NCBI RefSeq assembly: GCF_000018065.1
Contig: NC_009840.1
Span: forward strand, 248,001 to 312,000
DNA from: Prochlorococcus marinus str. MIT 9215
Lineage (GTDB): Bacteria; Cyanobacteriota; Cyanobacteriia; PCC-6307; Cyanobiaceae
DNA: 64,000 nucleotides
Reading direction: 5' to 3'
A program made the position numbers and the translations under genes. This document shows, piece by piece, positions 18,915 to 28,530 of the stretch (its first letter is position 1; each line of letters starts with the position of its first letter). The notes beneath the pieces are model-generated. The model saw only the letters and a list, made by a program, of their open reading frames with translations, did not search any database and was not told the origin of the DNA.

Positions 18915-19659
18915 ATAACATTGCAGTTTCAACCAGCACAACACTCGCACCACAGGCATCTCCATTGAAGCCTCCAATTTTATTACCAAGAATGTTTGGG
19001 ATAAAATAACTTAAAAAAATACCAATCAAAATAAGAATTAAAAATTTAATAAATATTGCTTTGGATGTAATTGAAAAAAATTGGTATGCAATGAAAATTA
19101 AAAGAAAAATAATGGAGATAAAAGATTCTTTTTTAAATCCACTCCAACACTTTTTATGACTAATGGCTTTTTTCTTATAAGTAATATAATTGAAATTTTC
19201 TATAAAAAATAAATTTGAAAATCTGCCCCAAAATAAGCATATTGGTAAAACAAAAATTATTAGGTTTTGAATTTTGAGTATACAAGCAATCTGAATTAAC
19301 GTTATAAAAACTAAAGATTGAACGCCAAAGGACCCAACTTTACTATCTTTCATAGCTTTTAAACGTTTCTTTTTGCCAGCAAAAATACCATCGAAAGTAT
19401 CCATTAAACCATCGAGGTGTAGACCACCAGTAATTAAATATCCTGCAGCTAAACAAATTAATACAGATGCATAAATTGACCAAGAGTTTGTTCTTAAAAA
19501 AAGAAAAATATAACTCTGTATTGTCCCAATAAAAAAACCTAAAAGTGGCGCAAATTGTGCAATATTTTTAAATTCTGGATTTATTAAAGGTATCTTTGGA
19601 AATGTCGTATAGAAAATCCAAGACCCAGCTAAATTTTTTATTAAATATTTTTTGATGAT
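18892..19659 (-). CDS. cobS: Adenosylcobinamide-GDP ribazoletransferase, non-canonical start
   Basis: CobS joins the lower ligand to adenosylcobinamide-GDP, a late step of B12-type cofactor synthesis at the membrane. The diagnostic GGLHLDGLMDTFDG motif is present with several hydrophobic helices. The only early in-frame ATG (19404) lies inside this motif and would remove about 85 essential residues. Upstream the frame stays open to a TGA at 19672-19674 with no ATG, GTG or TTG. The start must therefore be ATC at 19659 or 19656, another rare codon, or a sequence error. The ATC at 19659 gives 255 residues, the usual CobS size. Confidence 0.8.
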   Translation of the reverse strand: MIKKYLIKNLAGSWIFYTTFPKIPLINPEFKNIAQFAPLLGFFIGTIQSYIFLFLRTNSWSIYASVLICLAAGYLITGGLHLDGLMDTFDGIFAGKKKRLKAMKDSKVGSFGVQSLVFITLIQIACILKIQNLIIFVLPICLFWGRFSNLFFIENFNYITYKKKAISHKKCWSGFKKESFISIIFLLIFIAYQFFSITSKAIFIKFLILILIGIFLSYFIPNILGNKIGGFNGDACGASVVLVETAMLFMHAILL

Positions 19660-19729
19660 ATAAAAATATATTCAATATTAAATAATAAGCTAGATTAATA
19701 AAAAAGATCAATAAATTTTATAATTTATC

Positions 19730-20848
19730 GTGTTTGAGTTTGAAATTACATCGAATTGCAGTAATACAAAGGCAAGAACTGGTATATTTCATACACCAAA
19801 TGGAAAGGTTAATACACCAAAATTTATGCCTGTGGGTACTATGGCAACGGTTAAGGGTATTTCATCGAAGCAGTTAACCTCTACAGGATCAGAAATGATT
19901 CTCTCAAATACCTTTCATCTTCATTTACAACCCGGAGAAAAATTAGTTAAGGAATCTGGCGGAATACATAATTTCATGAATTGGTCTAAGCCTATTCTTA
20001 CTGATTCAGGAGGATATCAAGTTTTTAGTTTGGCAAAATTAAATAATATTTCTGACAAAGGTGTGGAATTTAAAAATCCAAGAGATGGTAGTCATGTATT
20101 TTTATCACCTGAAAAAGTAATAAAGATTCAAATGGATCTTGGATCGGACGTTGCAATGGCTTTTGATCATTGTCCTCCTCATACAGCTAACGAAAATGAT
20201 ATTGAGGACTCTTTACAAAGAACTCATTCATGGTTAGAAAAATGTATTGAGACTCATCAGAAATCCAATCAAGCATTATTCGGAATAGTTCAAGGTGGTA
20301 AGTATCCGAGATTAAGAGAATATAGCGCGAAATTTACAAGTTCTTTTGATCTTCCTGGAATAGCAGTCGGAGGGGTAAGTGTTGGCGAGGCAGTCGAAGA
20401 CATACATAGTGTAATTAATTACGTCCCTAAATTCTTACCAATAAATAAACCAAGATACTTAATGGGAATTGGCTCTTTAAGAGAAATTTCTTTAGCTGTT
20501 GCTAATGGATTCGATATATTTGACTGCGTTTTGCCTACTAGACTAGGTAGACATGGTACGGCATTTCTTAATGATGAAAGATTGAATTTGCGAAATGCTC
20601 GATTTAAAAATGACTTTTCACCGATTGACAAAACTTGTAAATGCGAAACATGTAAGTCCTATTCTCGTGCATATTTGCATCATCTAATTCGAAATGATGA
20701 AATATTAGGTCTCACTCTAATAAGTTTGCATAATATTGCTCATTTATTGAGATTTACTAATGCAATCTCTACTGCAATTAAAGATAATTGTTTTACAAAT
20801 GATTTCGCTCCTTGGAAAACATCCTCTATTGCTCACCATACGTGGTAA
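19730..20848 (+). CDS. tgt: tRNA-guanine transglycosylase
   Basis: Tgt swaps guanine-34 of GUN-anticodon tRNAs for a queuosine precursor. The 372-residue protein has Asp92 in [12 protein letters not shown] and the nucleophilic Asp265 in [11 protein letters not shown]. The zinc ligands are Cys303, Cys305, Cys308 and His334. VGGVSVGE is the bacterial substrate-pocket segment. The start is GTG at 19730, 70 bases from the likely cobS start on the other strand. psbK follows after 33 bases. Confidence 0.95.
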   Translation: MFEFEITSNCSNTKARTGIFHTPNGKVNTPKFMPVGTMATVKGISSKQLTSTGSEMILSNTFHLHLQPGEKLVKESGGIHNFMNWSKPILTDSGGYQVFSLAKLNNISDKGVEFKNPRDGSHVFLSPEKVIKIQMDLGSDVAMAFDHCPPHTANENDIEDSLQRTHSWLEKCIETHQKSNQALFGIVQGGKYPRLREYSAKFTSSFDLPGIAVGGVSVGEAVEDIHSVINYVPKFLPINKPRYLMGIGSLREISLAVANGFDIFDCVLPTRLGRHGTAFLNDERLNLRNARFKNDFSPIDKTCKCETCKSYSRAYLHHLIRNDEILGLTLISLHNIAHLLRFTNAISTAIKDNCFTNDFAPWKTSSIAHHTW

Positions 20849-20881
20849 CGTCTTATCATAATTAATTAAATTATCAAAAAG

Positions 20882-21022
20882 GTGCTCATTCTATTAAATA
20901 CATTCGCCGAATTGCCTGAGGCTTATAAGGCCTTTGCTCCAACTGTTGATGTTCTTCCACTCATCCCTTTATTTTTCTTTTTATTGGTATTTGTTTGGCA
21001 AGCTGCAGTTGGATTTAAATAA
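20882..21022 (+). CDS. psbK: Photosystem II reaction centre protein K
   Basis: This 46-residue ORF was found by hand translation. It contains [21 protein letters not shown] followed by one transmembrane helix ending [10 protein letters not shown], the PsbK hallmark. PsbK is a single-helix subunit near CP43. The likely start is GTG at 20882; in frame upstream there are only ATC and ATT codons before a stop. It lies 33 bases after tgt and converges with the Gfo/Idh gene. Confidence 0.94.
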   Translation: MLILLNTFAELPEAYKAFAPTVDVLPLIPLFFFLLVFVWQAAVGFK

Positions 21023-21047
21023 AATTTTTTAGTTTAGATTGTCAGTA

Positions 21048-22052
21048 CTAGAAGGGATTTTCAAGTAAAATCGCATCTCCAGAATTTTCTACAGCACACT
21101 CTATAAAATCAGCAATTTTTAAAGCTCTTGATGCTTGCTCACCATCTACCTCAGGATTTTCTTTGCCTTGAACACATTTAAGAAAATGTTCTAGTTCTGC
21201 ATAAAGAGGTTCAATAGAGGTTGTGCTAACTTCTTCGACATATCCATCATTTCTATAAACTAATTCGCCATGCTCTGCTGTGTATGATTCATGAGACTTT
21301 CGATGGATTTGTAAAGAGTGATTTAAGAAATCAGTTTCTACTAGCCCATTTTGACAGTGAGCACTTAAACTTCTAATTTTTTTGTGACTCATTTTGCTGG
21401 CAGTTAAACTTGCAATAACATTATTTGTAAAAACTAAAGTAGCATTAACATAATCTATTAATCCTTCACTATTTCTGCCTCCAACAGCTGCTAATTTTTG
21501 TATTTTGGAATTTACAAGCTCTAAAACAAGATCAATGTCATGAATCATTAAATCCATTACAACAGATACATCATTTGCTCTGTCGGCATGAGGACTATGC
21601 CTCCTTGCTTCTAAAACAACAATTTCTTCATTATTTACTAATTTATTTAATTCCCTAAAAGCAGGATTAAATCTCTCAATATGCCCAACTTGTAATAGAC
21701 ATTTACTTGCATTAGCGGCTTCTATTAAAGATTTTGCTTCTAACTCGTTAGCTGCAATTGGCTTTTCAATAAGTACGTTAGTATTTCCATTGAGACAATC
21801 TAGTCCTACTTTTTGATGAAGTAGTGTCGGGACTGCTATACAGATAGCGTCAACTTTTGGAATTAAGTCCTTATAATCTTCGAACCATTCACATTGAAAT
21901 TGTTCAACAGCTAATTTACCTCTCTCTTCATTTGGATCTGCGACTCCAATGAGATTTGCATCTTTGAGTAAGCTTAGTACTCGAGCATGATGCCAGCCCA
22001 TATTCCCTATACCTATGACTCCAACCTTTACGGGTGATGAGGTTGGTTGCAT
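21048..22052 (-). CDS. Gfo/Idh/MocA family oxidoreductase
   Basis: The 334-residue protein has an N-terminal Rossmann domain with GIGNMG at residues 14-19 and EKPIA at about 96-100. A C-terminal sheet domain carries HDIDLVLEL. Such enzymes oxidise or reduce sugars or related compounds with NAD(P). The substrate is not evident, and neighbours (psbK, a CorC-like protein) give no pathway clue. It follows the CorC-like gene by 50 bases on the same strand. Confidence 0.9.
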   Translation of the reverse strand: MQPTSSPVKVGVIGIGNMGWHHARVLSLLKDANLIGVADPNEERGKLAVEQFQCEWFEDYKDLIPKVDAICIAVPTLLHQKVGLDCLNGNTNVLIEKPIAANELEAKSLIEAANASKCLLQVGHIERFNPAFRELNKLVNNEEIVVLEARRHSPHADRANDVSVVMDLMIHDIDLVLELVNSKIQKLAAVGGRNSEGLIDYVNATLVFTNNVIASLTASKMSHKKIRSLSAHCQNGLVETDFLNHSLQIHRKSHESYTAEHGELVYRNDGYVEEVSTTSIEPLYAELEHFLKCVQGKENPEVDGEQASRALKIADFIECAVENSGDAILLENPF

Positions 22053-22102
22053 AATTTTAAATCCATATATTAATTATCATTATCCTCTATGGGGAGCCAC
22101 AT

Positions 22103-23371
22103 TTAGCTTTTGGGAAGAATTATTTTAACACGATCAATTTTTGGACCTGACATAGAAATAACTTCAAATTTAATGTTATTAAAATCTAAAACGTCACCAA
22201 TTTTAGGAACCATTTGAAATTTTTCTAGCATAAATCCAGCAAGAGTATGATAATCTGCTCCTTCTGGAAGAAAACATCCTAACTTCTTATTGATGTCAAT
22301 AATTTCTGATTTTCCTGCTATAGACCATTTTTTTGAGAAATTATCTAGCATTCTCATATCTGAATAAATACTATTATTAAGCATTTCCTCTCCAACTATT
22401 TCGCCATTTAGATCAGCTGCAGTTATGAGCCCCTCTGTTCCACCATGTTCATCAACTACTAGTAAGAAAGGATTGTAGTCTCTTACTATTGGAAATATTT
22501 CTGCTAATGAACATGTTTCTATTATTTTTGTAACTGGTAGAAGGAAGGGCTCCAGTAATGTATCGGCTTCCATTTCACCTTTTGATATTGGCTTAGCTAG
22601 ATAACGCAAATCTAATACACCTAAGACATCATCTAAAGACTCACCAATCACAAAGAAGCGAGCATGGCGAGTTTTATCTACTTCTTTCATAAGTTCTGAA
22701 AAGGTTATATTTTTTGGCAAAGTTACCATTTCAGATCTTGGAATCATTACTTCTTTTACTTGTGTATCTTTTAAAGCAAAAACTCCTTCAAGAATATTCT
22801 TCTCATCTGGTTTTAAACCTGTTACATTATCAGTCTCTATAAGAGTTTCTAATTCTCCTGCTGATAAATCCGAGTTTAAAGAATCCCATTTATTATTTAA
22901 ATTGAACAAGCCTAAACAGGCGCTAGCAAAGAATTCAATTGTCTTAACTATAGGATTCATACCTTTTCTTACGGCATCGAATATTGTGGTTAACCTCAAT
23001 GCAGCAGATTCTGGGTTGTTAATTACTAGGGCTTTAGGAATTAGTCCGGAAATAAGAGTAACTATTAAAACAACAAATAAAAAAAATAAAAGATCATAAA
23101 ATCTATTCGACAAAATATTGCTTTCCCAGTAATCATTAGCCAGGTTATTGCTGAGCCATCCAATCGCAATTAATGAAATTGTTACTCCAAATTGAGAAGC
23201 AATTAATGAGGATCTAAAGCGCTTTTGAATTTTTAAAATTGAAAATGCTCCTTTCTTTTTTTCTTCTATTAATCTTAAAACTTTACTTGGCCTTATTAAT
23301 AAAAAAGAGAGTTCACTCGCTGCAAAAAAAGCTGGGAAAAATAAAAGAAATAAAAGTAGAGTTATTTTCAT
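22103..23371 (-). CDS. CNNM/CorC-type membrane protein with CBS domains
   Basis: The 422-residue protein has an N-terminal CNNM (DUF21) membrane domain of about four helices (residues 1-165). A CBS pair follows at about 195-310, with EVMIPRSEM and LVVDEHGGTEG. A C-terminal CorC/HlyC domain completes it. Family members are linked to magnesium or cobalt efflux; the older haemolysin label is misleading. tRNA-Met lies just upstream on the same strand. Confidence 0.9.
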   Translation of the reverse strand: MKITLLLFLLFFPAFFAASELSFLLIRPSKVLRLIEEKKKGAFSILKIQKRFRSSLIASQFGVTISLIAIGWLSNNLANDYWESNILSNRFYDLLFFLFVVLIVTLISGLIPKALVINNPESAALRLTTIFDAVRKGMNPIVKTIEFFASACLGLFNLNNKWDSLNSDLSAGELETLIETDNVTGLKPDEKNILEGVFALKDTQVKEVMIPRSEMVTLPKNITFSELMKEVDKTRHARFFVIGESLDDVLGVLDLRYLAKPISKGEMEADTLLEPFLLPVTKIIETCSLAEIFPIVRDYNPFLLVVDEHGGTEGLITAADLNGEIVGEEMLNNSIYSDMRMLDNFSKKWSIAGKSEIIDINKKLGCFLPEGADYHTLAGFMLEKFQMVPKIGDVLDFNNIKFEVISMSGPKIDRVKIILPKS

Positions 23372-23389
23372 TCAATGACAAATGAATAA

Positions 23390-23462
23390 TGGGGGTGGCG
23401 AGGATCGAACTCGCCTTAGCCAAATTATGAGTTTGGTGCATTCACCAGATTGCTACACCCCC
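23390..23462 (-). tRNA. tRNA with CAT anticodon (Met, probably elongator)
   Basis: On the minus strand acceptor GGGGGTG pairs with CACCCCC. The anticodon stem CCAAA/TTTGG holds loop CTCATAA, and the T-arm is GCGAG-TTCGATC-CTCGC. The discriminator is A and CCA is not encoded. The paired G1-C72 end and the absence of three G-C pairs in the anticodon stem argue against an initiator. A lysidine-modified tRNA-Ile cannot be fully excluded. The D-arm has only a 3-bp GCA/TGC stem. Confidence 0.88.
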
Positions 23463-23603
23463 AAGGGAATTTGTGTAATTTTAATTACATTAATTTTCAA
23501 TATACAATATAAAAATAATATTTCAAAAAACACCTCATTAGGAAGTTTTTGTGAGATTTCTTTTTTTTCTTCTAATCTTTAAATATAAATTTAACTTTTA
23601 CTA

Positions 23604-24164
23604 ATGGACAATTTTTCTGAAAAGTATTACTTAAATAAAGCAAAATTGTTAAAACAGTTAATTGAAAAATCTTACAAGAAAGGAAACTTCACTTTGTCTT
23701 CAGGAAAAAAAAGCAATCATTACTTAAACTGTAAACCAGTATCATTAAATGGCGAAGGCCTAAACTTAATAAGTGATTTATTTTTAGAGTTAAAGGACTC
23801 AAGGTCAAAAGCTGTAGCAGGATTGACATTAGGTGCAGATCCCATTGTAAGTGGATTAATCGTCAAAGCAGCTTGGCAAGGCTTAGACCTTAATGGTCTA
23901 ATAATTCGGAAAGAAATAAAAAAATATGGGACCAAAGCTGGGATAGAGGGCCCTGCATTGGAAGAAGGAACCTTGGTAACTGTCTTAGAAGATGTGGTTA
24001 CAACTGCTGGTTCAGTAATAAAAGCTATAAAAAAGCTACGAGAAAATAATTATGTTGTTGAGGAAGTCTTGTCTATAGTTGATAGGCAAGAAGGAGGATG
24101 TGAAGCCCTTAATGATGAAAATGTTAAATTGAAGAGTCTTTTCACAATTAAAGACTTTTTATAA
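23604..24164 (+). CDS. pyrE: Orotate phosphoribosyltransferase
   Basis: PyrE makes orotidine monophosphate from orotate and PRPP in pyrimidine synthesis. The 186-residue protein has the PRPP-binding signature [15 protein letters not shown], the catalytic-loop segment [16 protein letters not shown], and [16 protein letters not shown] near the N-terminus. It precedes ygfZ on the same strand by 10 bases, so co-transcription is likely. Confidence 0.95.
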   Translation: MDNFSEKYYLNKAKLLKQLIEKSYKKGNFTLSSGKKSNHYLNCKPVSLNGEGLNLISDLFLELKDSRSKAVAGLTLGADPIVSGLIVKAAWQGLDLNGLIIRKEIKKYGTKAGIEGPALEEGTLVTVLEDVVTTAGSVIKAIKKLRENNYVVEEVLSIVDRQEGGCEALNDENVKLKSLFTIKDFL

Positions 24165-24174
24165 TTATCTCAAA

Positions 24175-25011
24175 ATGCAAAATATAGAAAAAAAGTTTTG
24201 GCTTGAAAAATTTGATTGTTTTTCTATCACTGGAAAAGATGCCAGAAAATTTGTGAATGGAATAACAACTGGTAATATTCTAAATTCGGAAAATGAAGTT
24301 ATCAAAACTTGTTGGCTAACTCCAAAAGGAGTTATGAGGGCATTAATTGAAATTATTTTTTTAGAAAGCAATTTAGAAGTAATTATCTTGGTGGGGAATA
24401 CTCATGAAATAATTGATTACTTTAATCAAATTATTTTTCCAGCGGATGATGTAATTATGAGTAAACCTTTCTTGATAAATAGAATTCAGGAAATTGATGA
24501 ATCTACTTCATGGAGAACTTACCGGCCTATTTTCTTCAAAACAGAAGATAAAGAATTTGAAATATATAAGAATAAACTAAATTTACTAAATCCCAATGAT
24601 TTAAAACTTTGGAAGATTAATCAGGCAATACCATCTTTAGAAAGGGAAATAAATGGAAAAAATAATCCTCTTGAGCTCGGATTAAAAGATCTAATTGATT
24701 TCAATAAAGGTTGTTATTTAGGACAAGAAACAATGTCAAAAATAAAAAATGTTTCGTCTTTAAAACAAGAAATAAGAATTTGGAAATCATTTGAATCTAA
24801 TTTGAATTTAGACGTTGAAGATAAAAATTTATATATAAATTCTGCTAAAGATATTTCTGTAGGCAAAATCACTAGTATTTTTAAATTAGATTCTCAAATA
24901 AAAGGCTTAGCAATGATAAAAAGAAAATATTTAGAAGAAGGAAGTTATTTTTTTTCAGAAATTTTTGGAAAAGTAATTATAAACAAATCTATAGGATCAA
25001 TTTTTATTTAA
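24175..25011 (+). CDS. ygfZ: YgfZ/GcvT-like folate-binding protein
   Basis: This 278-residue protein of the aminomethyltransferase-like fold carries KGCYLGQE at about residues 177-184, the YgfZ hallmark with its conserved cysteine. YgfZ uses tetrahydrofolate to help maturation or repair of certain iron-sulphur proteins. It is not the glycine-cleavage T protein, because it is shorter and has this motif. The last 15 bases overlap the convergent nuclease gene. Confidence 0.88.
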   Translation: MQNIEKKFWLEKFDCFSITGKDARKFVNGITTGNILNSENEVIKTCWLTPKGVMRALIEIIFLESNLEVIILVGNTHEIIDYFNQIIFPADDVIMSKPFLINRIQEIDESTSWRTYRPIFFKTEDKEFEIYKNKLNLLNPNDLKLWKINQAIPSLEREINGKNNPLELGLKDLIDFNKGCYLGQETMSKIKNVSSLKQEIRIWKSFESNLNLDVEDKNLYINSAKDISVGKITSIFKLDSQIKGLAMIKRKYLEEGSYFFSEIFGKVIINKSIGSIFI

Positions 25012-26415
25012 TTGATTTTTGATTAAATATTCTGCAATTTGTAGAGTAGCCAAACAATCATCTTTATTATATTGGATAATTTTTTTTAAAAATATTTCTT
25101 TGTCTGTAATTTGATATTGAATCCACCAATAAAGTGCTTTCGAGCCACTTACATTTTTTTGCGTCCATTCAAATCCAAGCCAATTTGAAACGGTTTTTAA
25201 GCCATAGTTTTTTAGTGGTAATATCCAAGAATTTCTCATTAGAGTATGTAAGTCTATAAACCTTGAGGTAAGTGAATCAATTTCTTCAAAACTAAAATTT
25301 AGTTCTTTAGCAATATTAATTATTATTATTTTTTCAGTTTCTCCGTAATGTAAGACTGACCAATCCTTTTGTGAAAAAAGTAATTTAATAATTTGCTTGT
25401 AAGATTCTTCTTTATTGTTTTTGAGGTTAAAGATTGGCTCATAAATAAGATCTTCTTTTTTTGTAAATAAATTATTTATTTTTAAAAAACCAAATAAAAA
25501 GTCATGCTTATTATCTGGATTTGACTCAATATCAAATATAAAAAATCCCGAACTTGTTTTTTCTAATAGATCGTAAGTATTTTTTTTATTTGAAATGAAA
25601 TATGGTTCCCCAGAAATATACGCTTGTGCTTGTTTTATAAATTTGGAGGCTTTTTCATATTTTTGATCGTTGAATTTAAATAATTTCTCTCCAAGTTTTT
25701 TTTCGCTATACGAAGCTAATAATTTGGTATTAGATATTCCATTTGTTTTGAGTAATGAGGCCGTATTGGCTCCTATTCCATCTATATCTGTTAGATATCC
25801 ATTTTCTTTTGCTTCTTTGTTACAAAATTTTTGCCATGAGCATATAGTACATTTTTTTCTATCTTGAGTTATTTCAGGTATAACTCCCTCCAAGCATTCA
25901 TTCAAAGATAATAAAATGTTCAAAACTTTTTTTCTTAATTTTTTATTAAAATAAATCTCTTCAATATTAACTTTATTAAAGGAACTTGAAATAACTAATC
26001 CTTTTTCAATTTTAGATTCTTGAAAAGTTCCTAATAGAATAGAACTAAAAGTTAGGTCGAATAAATGTTCTCTAGTGGTTTTGCGGCCTAACTTATAAAC
26101 AGCAGGCAAATAAGTATATGGTCCCCATTTACTTATACCTCTAGTCTTTAAAAGTAATTGTGGTCGTATCTCTGCTTTAATATTTTTGTAAAAATTCCCT
26201 TTGATTTTTAATCCAATTACCCCTTGATAACCATTTTTGCATGCTTTAAATCCTGTATATATTTCACCATTACATAATTGTGAAAAAATTTGAAACTGAT
26301 TAATTTTATCTATGGCTTTGTGCGGAGACCAAATTTCATGTGATTTTTTTCCCTTAAAATCTAGCCATGCTTTTCTTTTGCATCTTATAAAACTTTTTAA
26401 ATGAAGAGAATTCAA
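24997..26415 (-). CDS. RecB-like putative nuclease, TM0106 type
   Basis: The 472-residue protein combines several parts. An N-terminal RecB/Cas4-like region ends in a cysteine cluster (KCTICSWQKFC), likely an iron-sulphur site. A helix-hairpin-helix segment follows (DIDGIGANTASLLK). The C-terminal RNase H-like exonuclease domain has FIFDIESNPDN and YNKDDCLAT. The architecture matches TM0106-type proteins, which are uncharacterised. No CRISPR or DNA-repair operon lies nearby. The start ATG at 26415 begins MNSLHLKSFIRCKRKAWLD, the usual Cas4-like opening. Confidence 0.82.
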   Translation of the reverse strand: MNSLHLKSFIRCKRKAWLDFKGKKSHEIWSPHKAIDKINQFQIFSQLCNGEIYTGFKACKNGYQGVIGLKIKGNFYKNIKAEIRPQLLLKTRGISKWGPYTYLPAVYKLGRKTTREHLFDLTFSSILLGTFQESKIEKGLVISSSFNKVNIEEIYFNKKLRKKVLNILLSLNECLEGVIPEITQDRKKCTICSWQKFCNKEAKENGYLTDIDGIGANTASLLKTNGISNTKLLASYSEKKLGEKLFKFNDQKYEKASKFIKQAQAYISGEPYFISNKKNTYDLLEKTSSGFFIFDIESNPDNKHDFLFGFLKINNLFTKKEDLIYEPIFNLKNNKEESYKQIIKLLFSQKDWSVLHYGETEKIIIINIAKELNFSFEEIDSLTSRFIDLHTLMRNSWILPLKNYGLKTVSNWLGFEWTQKNVSGSKALYWWIQYQITDKEIFLKKIIQYNKDDCLATLQIAEYLIKNQLNKN

Positions 26416-26495
26416 ATTATTGCTTGATAGCGGTTTTAAAATTTACATATATAAATTAATATAGATAATTAAAAGAAATCAAGGAAGGCTTTAAT

Positions 26496-27950
26496 TTGCA
26501 ACGTGACACATTAAAAAATATAAAATTTGGAACTGATGGTTGGAGAGGAATAATTGGATTTGATTTTAATCTATCGAATCTTTCAAGAGTTGTTGTGGCT
26601 GCCTGTCAGGAGTTGCATTATCAATATTATAAGGAAGTTAATTCAAAGAAAATTTTAGTTGGATATGATCGTAGATTTATGGCAAGCGAATTTGCCAAGC
26701 ATGTAGTCCCTTTTGTAAGAGGATGTGGTTTTGAACCTATATTATCTAATAGCTTTGTTACAACTCCGTCCTGTAGTTTCTATGCCAAAGAAATGGGTTG
26801 TTTAGGAGCGTTAGTAATTACAGCAAGTCATAATCCATATAATTGGCTGGGTCTGAAAATAAAGAGCTTTAATGGATGTTCTGTTGACGAATCTTTTACA
26901 GGTGAAATTGAAAAAAGATTAATACTTGGAAATTCAATTGAAAAAAAAGAGGGTGAGAATCAATTGGTAGATATTAAGAAGTTTCATCTGGATAAAATTA
27001 GATCCCTATTTGATATTGACTTTATTTCCAATAGATTGAAACAAATGAAATTAAGAATTTTTGTAGATTCAATGCATGGTTCGGCTGCAAATTGTATGGC
27101 TGATATTTTTGCCTCTAATAGTTCAGAAGTTATTTCAGAAATCAGAAAAGATAGTGATCCCTTTTTTGGCGGAAAACCTCCTGAACCTCTTTTAAATAAT
27201 CTAGATGATTTAAATCAAATACTAATCAAAAATTCATCAAATGAAGTGAAAACTCTAGGAATTATATTTGATGGAGATGGTGATAGAATTGCAGCAATTG
27301 ATGAAAAAGGTAGATACTCTAGTACTCAAAATTTACTTCCATACTTTATTCACTATTTGGGAGAAATTAAAAATAATTCTTATCCAGTTTTAAAGACTGT
27401 TAGTGGTTCGGATATTATTAAAAATATATCAAAAAGTCAAAATAGAGATGTTTTTGAACTTCCAGTTGGCTTTAAATATATTGCAGAAAAAATGGTTAAA
27501 GAGAAAATATTTATTGGAGGAGAGGAATCTGGGGGAGTTGGTTTTGGAGACTTTATGCCTGAACGAGATGCTTTATATTCAGCGATGGTTTTATTAAATG
27601 GAATTGCTGAAAAATCTCAATATTTATATGAAACCTTAGATGAAATACAAAAAGATTTTGGGCCAAGTTTCTATAAAAGAATTGATATTAAATTTCCAAA
27701 TCAGTCAGAAAAAAATAATTTAAAAGAATTTATCATTAATAATATTCCTGAGAATATTAATAATCACAAGTTAAAAAGTATCTCAAAGATTGATGGAATA
27801 AAGTTGAGAATTGATAATAATTTTTGGCTTCTTTTTAGGTTTTCAGGAACGGAATCTCTTTTAAGGTTATATTGTGAAGCACCAAAAGAATCTTATTTAG
27901 ATGAGTTATTAGTGTGGGGTCAAGTATTTATAAATATGGCAGAAAAATAA
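26496..27950 (+). CDS. Phosphoglucomutase/phosphomannomutase family protein
   Basis: This 484-residue alpha-D-phosphohexomutase starts at TTG (26496) with a clear AAGGAAGG ribosome site upstream. FGTDGWRG opens the protein. The phospho-serine is Ser111 in TASHNP, the metal loop is Asp259/261/263 in FDGDGDR, and the sugar-binding motif GGEESGG is at about 344. It interconverts hexose 1- and 6-phosphates, feeding glycogen or glucosylglycerate-type pools. The exact sugar preference is not resolved. rdgB follows after 2 bases. Confidence 0.92.
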   Translation: MQRDTLKNIKFGTDGWRGIIGFDFNLSNLSRVVVAACQELHYQYYKEVNSKKILVGYDRRFMASEFAKHVVPFVRGCGFEPILSNSFVTTPSCSFYAKEMGCLGALVITASHNPYNWLGLKIKSFNGCSVDESFTGEIEKRLILGNSIEKKEGENQLVDIKKFHLDKIRSLFDIDFISNRLKQMKLRIFVDSMHGSAANCMADIFASNSSEVISEIRKDSDPFFGGKPPEPLLNNLDDLNQILIKNSSNEVKTLGIIFDGDGDRIAAIDEKGRYSSTQNLLPYFIHYLGEIKNNSYPVLKTVSGSDIIKNISKSQNRDVFELPVGFKYIAEKMVKEKIFIGGEESGGVGFGDFMPERDALYSAMVLLNGIAEKSQYLYETLDEIQKDFGPSFYKRIDIKFPNQSEKNNLKEFIINNIPENINNHKLKSISKIDGIKLRIDNNFWLLFRFSGTESLLRLYCEAPKESYLDELLVWGQVFINMAEK

Positions 27951-27952
27951 GG

Positions 27953-28528
27953 ATGAAAAATTTATATTTAGCGAGTAAAAATAAAGGTAAAATTGAAGAA
28001 TATAAGAAATTGCTTGCTGGAGTTAATTGTAAATTATTACTCCAGCCAGAATTATTTGAAGTTGAAGAGGATGGACTGACATTTAGAGATAATGCAATTA
28101 AAAAAGCGAGTGAAGTTTCGAGAAAAACAAATAATTTTTCAATAGCAGATGATTCAGGAATTTGTATTGAGTCACTAGATGGTAAGCCTGGAATTTACTC
28201 ATCTAGATATGCAGAAAATGATCAAAAGAGAATTGAACGAGTTTTAAAAGAACTTGATGGAGTGCAGAATAGAAGTGCTTTCTTTATTGCCAATATTTGT
28301 GTTTGTTCCCCAAATGGTGAAGTGATTATTGAATCTGAGGCTAAATGTCATGGCAATATTATTCTAAACGCGAGAGGAAAAGGTGGTTTTGGGTATGACC
28401 CAATTTTTGAGGAGAGTTCTACCAGATTAACTTTCGCAGAAATGAATAATGAAATTAAAGACTCTCTTAGTCATAGAGGTAAAGCATTAAAAAAAATTAT
28501 TCCAGATTTAATTGAAATTTTTTCTTAA
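27953..28528 (+). CDS. rdgB: XTP/dITP pyrophosphatase (RdgB/HAM1)
   Basis: This enzyme removes non-canonical purine triphosphates before they enter DNA or RNA. I chose the ATG at 27953 (MKNLYLASKNKGK), giving 191 residues. The longer frame only overlaps the upstream mutase. Motifs present are ASKNKGKIEEY, ADDSGICIE with GKPGIYSSRYA, GFGYDPIFE and SHRGKALKK. It is separated by 2 bases from the mutase stop, so the genes are coupled. Confidence 0.94.
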   Translation: MKNLYLASKNKGKIEEYKKLLAGVNCKLLLQPELFEVEEDGLTFRDNAIKKASEVSRKTNNFSIADDSGICIESLDGKPGIYSSRYAENDQKRIERVLKELDGVQNRSAFFIANICVCSPNGEVIIESEAKCHGNIILNARGKGGFGYDPIFEESSTRLTFAEMNNEIKDSLSHRGKALKKIIPDLIEIFS

Positions 28529-28530
28529 AT

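Noticed and set aside
18892-19404. Short 170-residue version of cobS starting at ATG 19404
   Set aside because: It would delete the first part of the diagnostic GGLHLDGL motif and the N-terminal helices.
27914-27952. Extended rdgB start inside the mutase gene
   Set aside because: HAM1 proteins begin near the ASKN motif; the ATG at 27953 gives the correct N-terminus.
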